Shown: one piece after another, positions 24,144 to 33,867 of the stretch
Layout: each line of letters begins with the position of its first letter
How positions within the stretch are numbered: position 1 is the stretch's first letter
DNA from: Corynebacterium sp. TAE3-ERU12
Lineage (GTDB): Bacteria > Actinomycetota > Actinomycetes > Mycobacteriales > Mycobacteriaceae
Assembly (NCBI RefSeq): GCF_019209905.1
Contig: NZ_JAHUTM010000001.1
Coordinates: forward strand, 372,001-436,000
Reading direction: 5' to 3'
DNA: 64,000 nucleotides
Made by a program: the position numbers and the translations under genes
Notes under the pieces: model-generated
The model's database searches: none
What the model was told of the DNA's origin: nothing
Seen by the model: only the letters and a program-made list of their open reading frames with translations

Positions 24144-25231
24144 CCGCCGCACTGTCAGCCACCACTGACGTCCGGGTTGTGCGCATGGGGAAATACAGCG
24201 TGCGCCTGCACTTCCGCGATGTCATCATATTCTGGATCCTTGTTCTACTCACCGGGCTGCTGGCGGCCGTCAGCGCCGCAGTGGGGCCAGCGTCAAGCGG
24301 AGCGAAGGAATTTTGGGGGACCGTGCTGGCCGGCGGTTCGCCACCGGACCTCGATACAGTAATGAAGTGGCGCCTGCCGAGAATTGGCGTCGCGGTTGCC
24401 GGTGGTGCTCTGTTGGCGCTTGGTGGTGCCTTTTTTCAGGTTCTCACTCGCAATCCGCTCGGAAGCCCAGACATCATCGGGTTCAATACGGGGGCATACA
24501 CCGGTGCTCTTCTGGCCACGCTGCTGATGCCACCCACTGGTGGTCGGGAGCTCCGTATCGGCGGCATCACGTTATACCTCGGAGACTACGTACCTGCTGC
24601 GGGTGCGTTTGCGGGGGGTGTGGTGTGTGCCATTTTGGTACTTGGGCTTTCCCGGGCACGAGTCGGAGGTACGGCAAATCGCCTGGTGGTGATAGGTATC
24701 GCAGTTAGTGCTACGCTCACCGCCGCGAATGTATTCATCATTATGAAGACTGACGTGAACTATGCGTCGGCGATGACCTCCTGGAGTTTTGGCGCATTAA
24801 ATGGGATGCGTACCCCGGATGCAGTGTTCGTCGCCTGCTGTCTCGGTGTAGCCGCGGTCGTTTGCCCCTGGGCTGCTCATGTTGGGGCTGCGCTGCGCTG
24901 TAGTGACGACCTAGCCGTAGCCATCGGCAGTTCGGTAACCCGGCATAGGGTCCTCTTCGTCATCCTTGGTGTGGCCGTGACAGCGGTAGTCACTTCCGTG
25001 GTGGGCCCAGTGATGTTCATCGCCTTAGCTGCACCCCATATCGCTCGGGGCATCACCGGTTCACCTGGTTTGGCATTGGGCTGTACCGCTGTGGTCGGTG
25101 CGCTGCTGCTGCTCGCTGCGGACACGCTCGCGCGTCTCGGTGGGATCGAGCTTCCCGCAGGAGTCGTGACGATGATCCTCGGCGGCGCTTACTTCTTCTG
25201 GCTTCTTCTTCGTTTGCAGTGGTCGCGTTAG
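24140..25231 (+). CDS. FecCD-family ferric-siderophore permease
   Basis: 363-residue partner permease: KWRLPRIGVAVAGGALLALG, TRNPLGSPDIIGFNTGAY, VGPVMFIALAAPHIARGITG. Longer cytoplasmic N-terminus (about 30 residues) than its partner. It ends 36 bases before the convergent PKS gene. Confidence 0.93.
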   Translation: MTAALSATTDVRVVRMGKYSVRLHFRDVIIFWILVLLTGLLAAVSAAVGPASSGAKEFWGTVLAGGSPPDLDTVMKWRLPRIGVAVAGGALLALGGAFFQVLTRNPLGSPDIIGFNTGAYTGALLATLLMPPTGGRELRIGGITLYLGDYVPAAGAFAGGVVCAILVLGLSRARVGGTANRLVVIGIAVSATLTAANVFIIMKTDVNYASAMTSWSFGALNGMRTPDAVFVACCLGVAAVVCPWAAHVGAALRCSDDLAVAIGSSVTRHRVLFVILGVAVTAVVTSVVGPVMFIALAAPHIARGITGSPGLALGCTAVVGALLLLAADTLARLGGIELPAGVVTMILGGAYFFWLLLRLQWSR

Positions 25232-25267
25232 ATGTAGCTTTTCGGAATGTAGAGCTAGGGGCAATTG

Positions 25268-28207
25268 CTAGCCCAGCGCCTCGATATCGCGGATGGTTGT
25301 TGTCGATAAAAGATCGGCGATGAGAACCTTGATGCCCCGATTCGCGAGTAGTCCTCGCAATTCGATCGCCTGCAATGACGTCAGTCCCAAAGCAGGTAGT
25401 GGAGTGTCAAGATCAAGTGTTCGCGTAGCCGGGTATCCCAGCACCCGAGCACACAGGGCCGCAGGAGTCTCCTCGACTTCATCCGCAGACTTCGGCGAAG
25501 AATCGGCTATCGCGGTGGGTGCTCCGGACCGGAGTTCCTCCGCCGGACTCTCCTGTTCGAGCTGTGAATTTAGCAGGGTGGGGTCGAGGATGTTGGGAGA
25601 TCCGCTGGCCGCGTAGGCGGCGTCCAGGAGCGCCCAATCCGCGGTCAGTACGGCTGTAATTCCGGTCGGAGCCCGGAGAGCGCACGACAGGGCCTCCTCC
25701 GGATCCATCGCCAGGAGGCCAGTTCCCGCGTCAGCTGCGCGTACCGAAGAAAACCCCGTCGAATTGCTAGTACCCGGCCAAATCCCCCACCGGATGATGC
25801 GCCAGTTCGGGTGCAATTCAGCAAGGGTCTCTGCCGCGGCCACTGCCGCAGCATAGGATGCGGTGTCCGGGTGTGAGAGTGTCACAGCGATCGACGAGCT
25901 GAATATCACTGTGCAATCGGAGGTGGTCGCGATGCGGGTTAGAAGGTGCTCAAGAGCCTTGGCCCGCAGGCGTGTCGACTGCTCGATAGTCTCTCCGCGC
26001 GTATCCCCAGGATAAGTCGCCGCAGTGTGAATAACCGCCGATACAGGAGTATCCGGCATCTCCGTGGGGAGTTGCGAGTCTGACATCAGATCCATATAGA
26101 CCCGCTGCAAAGGGATTTCGGCACTTCGAGCCATCGCTGCCAACTCGGGAGAGAAGGCACTGGGGTCGCGGGAGACCACGGTGATTCGCTCCGCTCCAAG
26201 TGAGATGAGAGATGCCACTACGTGGCCTGCAACTTGCCCCCTTCCCCCTGTGACCAGGACGTGACGCAGTGCTTCCGCAGGTACAGACGGAGACTCGACA
26301 TCCAGGAGCGTCAATCGGGGAACGAACGTCGCGTCTTTCCCAATGCTGATTTGTGCACTATCGCGTGCTTGCACTGCGGCGGCCGCAGCTCGGGCTACGG
26401 TGGACGTTGGCTCTGGGTCGGGTATATCGATGTGCCGGAACCGGTAGCCGCTGGAGGCAGCGAAGCTCGCGGCGATGGGTACACATGCGGCGTGCCCAGG
26501 GATGCGGGGGCCTGCGCTAGCGGACGTGGCACCCGTGGTGAGGAGCGTCAGCTGTGAACCTGGTGAAACTTTCGGCAGCATTTCGAGGGTGCTGGTGAGC
26601 AAATCAATCGCATCTGCAGTTTCTCGCGCCTCAGGGGGAACAGAGCACAGTATGGTTACTGGGGTGTTTCCATCCGCGGTGGTGATGATCTCGAGTCCCT
26701 GTTCGTGGCAGGCCTGGATAAGGCTGGAGGCCCATCGTGTGGAGGGGTCCACGATCACTGGCCGGGGCGGACTCTGTGGGAGCGCTGGAAGTGGCAACCA
26801 CGTATGCTGCAGGATTTTCGGTGCTGTATTGGATTCGTTTTCGTGCGAGGGCGTCGCATCTGGTGCTTGTAGTGACCCTGTCCACCACAGGTGATCCTCA
26901 TTGAAACTGGGCGCAGGGAAGTCCCGGGTGTTGGCGGGGGAAAGAGCCGGGGATTGCGGACAGGGGCACAGTCCTTCCGCAATTGCGACTCGATAGGCTG
27001 CACTCCAGTCAGTGGTGCTCGCCGGTTCACTGCGAGGAGAAGTCACGATGACCTCCGCGTCGATATGTTCCCTGGCGGAATTGAGTGTGGCTGTAATGGC
27101 CCGATCAAGGGTTCGCATCGCCGACATCTCAATGAACGTCGCCGCGCCGATACCAGTGATCGCGTCATCAAAGCGGACTGGATTACGTAGGTTGGCGTAC
27201 CAGTGAGTGGTCTGATCAGCCCCAGCGTGGATCGGCGCGCCACACAACGCACTGCTCAGGCAATCGAGCTCCCCAGAGGCAAAGGTGGAATGGGCCAGAC
27301 CATTGTGCAGTACCCCGGTAAAACGTTCTCGCACTGCATCGACCGCGGACGTGTGTGCCGCATACCCCACCGGTAGATAGCGGGCGAATCCGCCGTCCCG
27401 GACTACCTTGTCCACGATGGACCCCACCGCTTTGGCCGTACCGGCGATCGCTTTCAGCGTCGGGGCGTTGTGTACAGCGATATCGACGTCACCAGCCCAC
27501 GGAGCGATAAGGGTTCGGCAACTCCGGTCGTCCACCCCTAGCACGGCCATGCCATACGGGCCGCCAGGCAGATCGCTGACCATGCGGGCGCGAGTAGCCA
27601 CGACCATTCGAGCATCCTTCGCAGTGATTAACTTCGCGAAGGCCGCGGCGGCGATCTCACCCTGGGAGTGACCAAGTGTCGCATCCGGCTGTAATCCATG
27701 GTCGCGCCACAATTCTGCGATAGCGAGCATCTGTGTGAACAGGGCTGGTTGGATTATTGTCTCGTCAACGGTGTCGGAGAAAGAGGGATCGAGGAGATAA
27801 CCGGCGATGTCGATCCCATGTTCGGCGCGGAAGCACTCCGCCTGCTCATCGGCGACCATTCGCACCTGGTTAAATCCGTCGTACAGGGGACGCAGTAGAC
27901 CGGGGCGCTGTTGTCCCTGGCCAGGAAAGACCGCGATGACCCGGCCCCTATCTCTGGCAGCGGAGGCCGTGCTTAATGCGGGATGGTCCTTCCCCAACGC
28001 CAGCGCGTGCAGTGCGTCGAGCACTTCCCTTGGAGTGTCGGCGGTGATTGCAGCCCGTGTAGGGCCGGGTGGCCAGGTGGCCTGGATCTGGGCGGCAATG
28101 TCGGCAGGGGACCAACCGGGATTGCGCGATAGGTGAACCAGCAACCGGCGGGCATCCCTGCGCAGTAGCTCAGGGTTGCGGGCAGGCAGGACTACGACAG
28201 CGGTCAT
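25268..28207 (-). CDS. polyketide synthase AT-KR-ACP (MbtD-like)
   Basis: 979 residues. An acyltransferase (about 90-390: FPGQGQQRPGL, GHSQGE with Ser181, and YAAH at 282-285 where methylmalonyl enzymes have YASH and malonyl ones HAFH), a ketoreductase (about 640-880: LVTGGRGQVAG for NADPH, with Ser and Tyr in IFSSSIAV ... ASYAAAVAAAE), and an acyl carrier at the end (ALGLTSLQAIEL, Ser for phosphopantetheine, with Thr in place of the usual Asp). No KS: that is supplied by the upstream gene, the same split as MbtC/MbtD in mycobactin synthesis. The start at 28207 overlaps the KS stop (ATGA) and has GGAGGA upstream. It would add a reduced, probably methyl-branched C2 unit to the siderophore. Confidence 0.9.
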   Translation of the reverse strand: MTAVVVLPARNPELLRRDARRLLVHLSRNPGWSPADIAAQIQATWPPGPTRAAITADTPREVLDALHALALGKDHPALSTASAARDRGRVIAVFPGQGQQRPGLLRPLYDGFNQVRMVADEQAECFRAEHGIDIAGYLLDPSFSDTVDETIIQPALFTQMLAIAELWRDHGLQPDATLGHSQGEIAAAAFAKLITAKDARMVVATRARMVSDLPGGPYGMAVLGVDDRSCRTLIAPWAGDVDIAVHNAPTLKAIAGTAKAVGSIVDKVVRDGGFARYLPVGYAAHTSAVDAVRERFTGVLHNGLAHSTFASGELDCLSSALCGAPIHAGADQTTHWYANLRNPVRFDDAITGIGAATFIEMSAMRTLDRAITATLNSAREHIDAEVIVTSPRSEPASTTDWSAAYRVAIAEGLCPCPQSPALSPANTRDFPAPSFNEDHLWWTGSLQAPDATPSHENESNTAPKILQHTWLPLPALPQSPPRPVIVDPSTRWASSLIQACHEQGLEIITTADGNTPVTILCSVPPEARETADAIDLLTSTLEMLPKVSPGSQLTLLTTGATSASAGPRIPGHAACVPIAASFAASSGYRFRHIDIPDPEPTSTVARAAAAAVQARDSAQISIGKDATFVPRLTLLDVESPSVPAEALRHVLVTGGRGQVAGHVVASLISLGAERITVVSRDPSAFSPELAAMARSAEIPLQRVYMDLMSDSQLPTEMPDTPVSAVIHTAATYPGDTRGETIEQSTRLRAKALEHLLTRIATTSDCTVIFSSSIAVTLSHPDTASYAAAVAAAETLAELHPNWRIIRWGIWPGTSNSTGFSSVRAADAGTGLLAMDPEEALSCALRAPTGITAVLTADWALLDAAYAASGSPNILDPTLLNSQLEQESPAEELRSGAPTAIADSSPKSADEVEETPAALCARVLGYPATRTLDLDTPLPALGLTSLQAIELRGLLANRGIKVLIADLLSTTTIRDIEALG

Positions 28208-29502
28208 GATGATTCCTCCATAGGAAAGCCGAATACCGCATGTGTGACGGTTCCGTTGATGCCCAGTGCAGTCACCCCAGCGTGGCACCATCCGGAATAC
28301 TTCGGCCAGGGGCAGCCGGTAGCTAGTCGTAGTCCTGGACCCGGGGTCAAGGCTGGGGAGTCACTTTCGAGGTGACTCGGGATCCATCCGTGTTCGGCGG
28401 CTGCCATTAGGCCGCATAACCCGAGCCCGGAAGCTGCAGCCTGCGCGTGTCCTAGATGCCCCTTCGATGAGTGCACGATGACTTCGGTACCGGCCGCTAC
28501 GGCGGCCTCTCCGTAGGTGGCTGCCAACGCGCCGAGTTCGATGGGGTCCCCTGTAGGGGTCCCGGTACCGTGGGCCTCGACTACACCGATTTCCGATATG
28601 GGCACGTCCATTGCCGCGAAACAGGCTTGGATCGCCTCCTCTTGTGCAGCGCCGCTGGGAACCTGCATCGAGGAACGGGCACCGCCATGGGTGGTGGCAC
28701 TGGCCCGGAGCACGGCGAGTGGTGTGCGCCCGGCTTGCCGAGCGGAATCCGCAGTCTCCACTAGAGCGATGACGCATCCTTCTGCCCATGCGGTGCCTGG
28801 ATGATCGGGATGGAATGGACGGCAGTGCCCGTCTGCGGCGAGCGCACCCAACCGGGAAAACTCCAGGAACATTCCCGGTGAGCAAAGTACGCTTACGCCG
28901 CCCGCGAACATCGCTGGGGCCGTGCCGCCGCGTACCAGCGTTGCGGCCTGGTCTAGTGCGGTAAGGAATCCTGCGCAGCCGACGTCGATGGTCATCGACG
29001 GGCCTCTCAGGTCGAGAACGTGGCTCACTCGGCCTGCGACGGCGCTCAGCGAACCACCGACCAGGAGGTCACCATGCAGGTCGGTTGGGCGGCCGAATGG
29101 CGGACCGTAGTCGTCACGCAGGGTCGCGATGACGGTACCTGCCTCGTGGAGGTCATGGTTGCCCCATTGCAGACCTGCCGAATGTGCGGTACGAACCGCA
29201 CACCGGGCCGCGACTCGCTGATGTGGATCGATGAGCATCGCCTCGCGTGGGGAAACCCCGAAGGCTGGTCCATCCCAGGTGGCAGCAGCCGGCATCAATC
29301 CACACGAGTCGGGGATAGCCTGCCACCCGGGACGCTCGCCGATGGTAAGTAATTCATCGATATCCCAGCCCCGATCCCGGGGCATTGGTACCAGCACGTC
29401 CGTCGGGCCGGTGAGGCAGTCCCAGAGAGCAGGTACCGATGTCGCCCCGCCAGGGGCTTCGAGAGCTATACCGCTAATAACTATCTCGGCCCCGTACGTC
29501 AT
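28204..29502 (-). CDS. ketosynthase, MbtC-like
   Basis: 432-residue stand-alone beta-ketoacyl synthase. The catalytic triad is visible: Cys176 in DVGCAGF, His311 in EAHGTGT, and His352 in KGHLGHAQAAASG, so condensation activity is expected. The nucleophile context DVGCAGF differs from the usual DTACSSS of modular PKSs. The start at 29502 is fixed by an ATGA overlap with the thioesterase gene. It partners the AT-KR-ACP protein encoded immediately downstream. Confidence 0.9.
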   Translation of the reverse strand: MTYGAEIVISGIALEAPGGATSVPALWDCLTGPTDVLVPMPRDRGWDIDELLTIGERPGWQAIPDSCGLMPAAATWDGPAFGVSPREAMLIDPHQRVAARCAVRTAHSAGLQWGNHDLHEAGTVIATLRDDYGPPFGRPTDLHGDLLVGGSLSAVAGRVSHVLDLRGPSMTIDVGCAGFLTALDQAATLVRGGTAPAMFAGGVSVLCSPGMFLEFSRLGALAADGHCRPFHPDHPGTAWAEGCVIALVETADSARQAGRTPLAVLRASATTHGGARSSMQVPSGAAQEEAIQACFAAMDVPISEIGVVEAHGTGTPTGDPIELGALAATYGEAAVAAGTEVIVHSSKGHLGHAQAAASGLGLCGLMAAAEHGWIPSHLESDSPALTPGPGLRLATGCPWPKYSGWCHAGVTALGINGTVTHAVFGFPMEESS

Positions 29503-30269
29503 GTCAGCTCCGTCTCGGTTGTCTTGTGAATGTCCTCGATCTGCTTCGCGACTTCCGCAAGCCGTGTGGACAGGTAGAAATGACCTCCCCGGAACGCTAG
29601 GACTGTGCAGGACGAGGAGGTGTGCGTGCCCCAACCCCAGAGTGTTGCCAATGGCGCTACGGGATCCGCGTCACCGCCGAAAACTGTGATAGGGCAGGAC
29701 ACCTGGGCGGTGTCGGGGCAAGAATATGAGTCGATCATCGTGTAGTCAGCGCGCAATGCCTCAACCGCCAGCGCAACCAATTCCGGATCCGCCAGAATCG
29801 CGTCATCTGTGCCAGCTAGTCCTACTATCCGGTCTACGATGCCTTCATCAGTCTTTGGATGGTCTGGTTGTCCAGCCACCGTGTGTGCTGGTACAGCGGC
29901 GGAGATGGTGAGGGAGCGCACCGGGACCCCCAGTTGCTCCAAACTGCGCGTTACTTCAAAGGCAACCAGTGCACCCATACTGTGACCGAAAACGTCTACT
30001 GGGCGGGTATCTGACACCGCCTCTTTCGCCATTTCCGCTGCCGTGGTCTCAGCGATATCGCGGATATTGGATGCGGGGGCCTCCCCGGCGCGATCCTGCC
30101 GTCCCGGATATTGGATTGACCATGGGGTCGACCATGATGCGCAGGCTTCGCCGAGGGCACGCTGGCTCGCTGCCCCGGCACCAGCATGTGGGCAAAGAAG
30201 AAGATGTGGTGCCTCTGCTAGAGAGGCTGCGGAGAGTTGTCTCAACCAGGTTCGTCGGCAGTCGGGCAT
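29499..30269 (-). CDS. type II thioesterase (MbtT/GrsT-like)
   Basis: 256-residue alpha/beta hydrolase: LLLCPHAGAGA at 23-33, nucleophile Ser97 in FGHSMGA, Asp in VFGGDADPVAP and His in FRGGHFYL. Type II thioesterases clear misprimed carrier domains of NRPS/PKS lines. ATG at 30269 is preferred over longer starts because the protein then begins MPDCRRTWLRQL like its relatives, and AAAGGGA precedes it. First gene of the TE-KS-AT/KR/ACP operon, with an iron box 30 bases upstream. Confidence 0.9.
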   Translation of the reverse strand: MPDCRRTWLRQLSAASLAEAPHLLLCPHAGAGAASQRALGEACASWSTPWSIQYPGRQDRAGEAPASNIRDIAETTAAEMAKEAVSDTRPVDVFGHSMGALVAFEVTRSLEQLGVPVRSLTISAAVPAHTVAGQPDHPKTDEGIVDRIVGLAGTDDAILADPELVALAVEALRADYTMIDSYSCPDTAQVSCPITVFGGDADPVAPLATLWGWGTHTSSSCTVLAFRGGHFYLSTRLAEVAKQIEDIHKTTETELT

Positions 30270-30298
30270 GGGTCCCTTTTCGTCATCCGCACAATCGT

Positions 30299-30317
30299 TT
30301 AGGGTAGCGTAAGCAAA
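30299..30317. promoter_or_regulatory. DtxR iron box in divergent thioesterase / ABC transporter promoter
   Basis: TTAGGGTAGCGTAAGCAAA matches the consensus at 15 of 19 positions. It lies 30 bases upstream of the thioesterase start and 41 bases upstream of the ABC exporter-type gene, so one site could control both. Confidence 0.68.
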
Positions 30318-30357
30318 GCTACCATGTGGCGATGAAGCTGGACGGGGAGGAAAGTGC

Positions 30358-32127
30358 ATGCTGGACAATAGTTCGGATCAAGCCGGCGACGCCGTGAATA
30401 CGACATCTGCAGCTAGGCTGGCCGAGTTGATCCGTCCGGTATCGGGCTCTCTCCGCGCCGCAGCCGCGCTCCAGGTCGTCGCGTCGGTGGCGGCCATCGC
30501 GCCCTTGGCTTTGATTGGGATGATAGGAAGCGATCTTCTCGAAGAGCGTCCACCGGGAGGCGGCTTGGTTGCGGCTGTGGCCGGGGCCCTGATCCTTCGA
30601 GTGCTTGCAGAGGCCGCGGCCTTGGCGATATCCCATGATGCAGATGTCAGACTGCAGCATCACCTCAGGTGGCGTATTGTCGATGTGCTCTCTCGGGTTC
30701 CACTGCGCTGGTTCAGTGCGACCCCGTCCGGTACCGTTCGCCGGGCGGTGAACGATGATGTCGCTGAACTACATTTTTTGGTTGCACACGCAAAAGTGGA
30801 GCAGGTAGCCGGGGTAGTTACTCCTATAGCTGGATTGGTTTGGTGCGCCCTCCTTGACTGGCGGTTGGCTATCGTTGCGGCCCTGCCGTTAGTCGCCTAC
30901 GGCCTTCTGTCCTGGATTGCTATGCGCAGCGCCGGTTCAGTCATGGAGGAAATCGCCGCCGCGCTTGGTCGGATGAGCGCGGCCATCACGGAATTCGTCC
31001 ACGGCATCGCCGTGGTAAAAGTGTTTGGCACTCGGAGGACAGCCCACGATAGGTTCATCCGGGCTGCTGAAGATTATCAGGACACCTACGGAGCCTGGGC
31101 ACGAACCTTGACCCGGGGTTCCGCGCTGGCTGGGGTCCTGCTATCAGCGCCGGTTATCCTTCTGCTCACCCTGGGGTTCGGGTTCTGGTTCATTGGGGCC
31201 GGCTGGTGTCACCCGGTTGAAGTAATCGCGGCTGCGCTGATCGCTATGGTGATTCCCTCAACCGTCGTATCCCTTGGTTTTAGCGCGCAATTCCGGCGTC
31301 AGGCGGAGGCTGCTGCCGAGCGGATCACGGACATCCTGGACATCCCTGGGCTGCCCGCAGCGGCCGAGGAGGTTGAGCTCACCGGTACCGATGTCGAGCT
31401 TGCCGACGTCGATTACGCCTACAGCAACGGTGATTTGGCTGTAAAGGGGATTTCGCTCGACTTCCCAGCTGGCACCACTACCGCACTGGTGGGGGCCTCC
31501 GGTGCCGGGAAGTCCACGTTGGCCGGCCTAGTTGCACGGTTTGACGATCCAACGCGTGGTCAGGTTCGGATCGGCGGAGTCGATGTCCGGGAGATCCCAC
31601 CGCGTCAGCTATACGACACTGTCTCGTTCGTGCTGCAGGACACCGGTCTGGTGGGCATATCCATTGCGGACAACATCAGGCTCGGCCGCCCTAGGGCCAG
31701 TGATGACGAGGTCGTGGAAGCAGCCCGTCGCGCCCAGGTCGCAGAAGATATCTTCGCGCTTCCTGAGGGCTTCGACACGCTTGTCACCAGCGATCACGGG
31801 CTCTCCGGAGGACAACAACAGCGGATTGCGGTTGCGCGGGCGATCCTGCGCGACGCGCCGATCGTCGTCCTGGATGAGGCTACCTCGTTCGCTGACCCTG
31901 ATTCAGAGGCCCGGGTACAGGCCGCCCTGGATGAGCTCACCGAAGAAGCCACGGTGATCCTCATAGCGCACCGTTTACGTACCGTAGTCGACTGTGATCG
32001 AATCGTCGTCCTCGATGGTGGCGAAGTCGCTGAGGTGGGCACCCATGATGAACTCCTCGAGATGAGGGGTATTTACGCGGACCTATGGCAAAGATCGACC
32101 ATCGGCAGGGAAGAGGGAATTCGATGA
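30358..32127 (+). CDS. ABC transporter, membrane plus ATPase half (IrtA/YbtP-like)
   Basis: 589 residues: six membrane helices in about 1-320, then a nucleotide-binding domain with Walker A GASGAGKST (about 378), signature LSGGQQQRIAVA, Walker B IVVLDEATS and switch His LIAHR. The family of exporter-fold siderophore transporters includes IrtAB and YbtPQ, which import ferric mycobactin/yersiniabactin. It lacks the siderophore-interaction domain found at the N-terminus of IrtA. GGAGGAAAG precedes the ATG. Coupled to the next gene by ATGA, so the pair is a heterodimer. Confidence 0.9.
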   Translation: MLDNSSDQAGDAVNTTSAARLAELIRPVSGSLRAAAALQVVASVAAIAPLALIGMIGSDLLEERPPGGGLVAAVAGALILRVLAEAAALAISHDADVRLQHHLRWRIVDVLSRVPLRWFSATPSGTVRRAVNDDVAELHFLVAHAKVEQVAGVVTPIAGLVWCALLDWRLAIVAALPLVAYGLLSWIAMRSAGSVMEEIAAALGRMSAAITEFVHGIAVVKVFGTRRTAHDRFIRAAEDYQDTYGAWARTLTRGSALAGVLLSAPVILLLTLGFGFWFIGAGWCHPVEVIAAALIAMVIPSTVVSLGFSAQFRRQAEAAAERITDILDIPGLPAAAEEVELTGTDVELADVDYAYSNGDLAVKGISLDFPAGTTTALVGASGAGKSTLAGLVARFDDPTRGQVRIGGVDVREIPPRQLYDTVSFVLQDTGLVGISIADNIRLGRPRASDDEVVEAARRAQVAEDIFALPEGFDTLVTSDHGLSGGQQQRIAVARAILRDAPIVVLDEATSFADPDSEARVQAALDELTEEATVILIAHRLRTVVDCDRIVVLDGGEVAEVGTHDELLEMRGIYADLWQRSTIGREEGIR

Positions 32128-33848
32128 TTCGGGAATTGTTTGGGATCGTCGAGAGTCGACGGCGCGTGCGGCTTGCGTTTTATCTATTCGCCGCAGTGGT
32201 CTACGGGGTACTGGCCGGGGCAGCTATGGGACTGTTGCTCCCCCTGACTCGATCGTTTGCCGCCGATGACGGTACCGCCGGAGGGTGGCTTGCGGCGTTG
32301 TCTGGAGTGGTCGCAGGGGCGGCTGTACTCCATTATGTGCAGACGCTTGCAATGAACGCGGCCTCGTTAGAGATCGTGGCGGGCATGCATCGGCGAGCGG
32401 CCGATGCTTTGGTAGACGTCCCCCTCGAGTGGTGTACGAGGGAGCGGGCGGCCTCGGTGGCAGACACCATGATCTCAGGGACCACCGTGGTCGGCATGTC
32501 CGTAGCTCATTTGTTGTCTCCTGTGCTGTCGACTTTCGCGGCGACAGCAACGGTGGCGATTGTTGTTGCCTTCGCTGATGCCGGTCTGGCGGTCGCCCTG
32601 GTGATCGGTGCGCTAGTGGTCTGGGGTGCCGCTCGGTGGTCGACGGCGGTGATCGACTCCGGCGAGCAGGCTACCCATACCCGACAGCTCGCGGTGCAGG
32701 AGGCTGTGCTTGATTTCGCCCGGCATCAACCGGTGCTGCGCTCGGCCGGGGTCGACGCTCGGGCCTTCACTCCGGTCGCGGAGTCCCTCGATGAGGAGCT
32801 ACGGGTTAGTAGGGGCGAGGGTGGCCGGGCGACGGTTGCTGCCGTCCTCAGCGGGGTGCTCGTGCAGACGACACTGTCGGCAGTCATTGTGCTCGCAATC
32901 CATGGATTTTCGGGAAACCGCATTGATGGTCCGACGGCTTTCGCAGTCATTGCACTGGCTGCGAGGTTCACTGGGCCCATCACCGAGCTCGTTGGGCTCT
33001 CCAGCGCGCTACGGGTCTCTGCGAGCAAACTTCGCGGGGTGCGGGAAATTCTCGATGCTCCCTCCCTGCCCGACCCCGTAGAATCCGCCGTGCCTGAGCA
33101 GGAGGGCACGGTCGAATTCCGCGATGTGACCTTCGGATACCACTCGGGACTGCCTGTTCTGGAGGGAGTCGACTTTCGCATCGCACCCGGTGAAGTTGTC
33201 GGCATCGTCGGGCCTTCCGGATGCGGGAAGACCACAGCGCTGAAGCTGATCGCAAGGTTCGTTGACGTCGAGAGCGGTTCGGTGCGGGTCGCTGGTCATG
33301 ATGTCCGCCACTACAATGCGGATACTCTGATGGCGCAGTTGTCGGTCGTGTTCCAGGACGTGTACTTGTTTGAGGGGACACTGCGGGACAATATTGCTGT
33401 CGGACGTCCTGATGCATCTGAGACGGAGATTCTGGCTGCGGCGCATGCCGCTGGAGTGGACGAAATCGCTGGGCGGCTCGACGGGGGCTTTGACGCCCCC
33501 GTGGGTGAAGGGGGAGGGATGCTCTCCGGTGGTGAACGCCAGCGTATCTCTATTGCGCGTGCATTACTTAAAGATGCGCCTATCGTGCTGCTCGACGAGG
33601 CGACGGCCTCCCTCGACGCATTCAATGAGCAGTTCATTCTCGATGGCATCGCCGAGCTGGCGCGCTCCCGCACGGTGATCATGATCGCTCACCGGGCCTC
33701 GGCTCTGCGGCACTGTGACCGGTTCATTGTTTTCGACGGTGAAGGCGGTATCGACGCCGTAGGCGATGACGAGACCCTGAGGGAGGGCAGTGCCGTTTAC
33801 CGGCGGTTCCTGGAGTCCACAGAGTCTGCGGCTGGCTGGAGCATCTAA
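32124..33848 (+). CDS. ABC transporter, membrane plus ATPase half (IrtB/YbtQ-like)
   Basis: 574 residues, same layout: six helices, Walker A GPSGCGKTT, signature LSGGERQRISIA, Walker B IVLLDEATASLD, switch His MIAHR. Both ATP sites of the heterodimer look complete. The start at 32124 is set by overlap with the preceding stop and AAGAGGGA upstream. By context it moves the cluster 2 siderophore, either importing the ferric form (IrtAB-like) or exporting the free form. Confidence 0.9.
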   Translation: MIRELFGIVESRRRVRLAFYLFAAVVYGVLAGAAMGLLLPLTRSFAADDGTAGGWLAALSGVVAGAAVLHYVQTLAMNAASLEIVAGMHRRAADALVDVPLEWCTRERAASVADTMISGTTVVGMSVAHLLSPVLSTFAATATVAIVVAFADAGLAVALVIGALVVWGAARWSTAVIDSGEQATHTRQLAVQEAVLDFARHQPVLRSAGVDARAFTPVAESLDEELRVSRGEGGRATVAAVLSGVLVQTTLSAVIVLAIHGFSGNRIDGPTAFAVIALAARFTGPITELVGLSSALRVSASKLRGVREILDAPSLPDPVESAVPEQEGTVEFRDVTFGYHSGLPVLEGVDFRIAPGEVVGIVGPSGCGKTTALKLIARFVDVESGSVRVAGHDVRHYNADTLMAQLSVVFQDVYLFEGTLRDNIAVGRPDASETEILAAAHAAGVDEIAGRLDGGFDAPVGEGGGMLSGGERQRISIARALLKDAPIVLLDEATASLDAFNEQFILDGIAELARSRTVIMIAHRASALRHCDRFIVFDGEGGIDAVGDDETLREGSAVYRRFLESTESAAGWSI

Positions 33849-33867
33849 GGCGCGTGGCCGTGTACGG

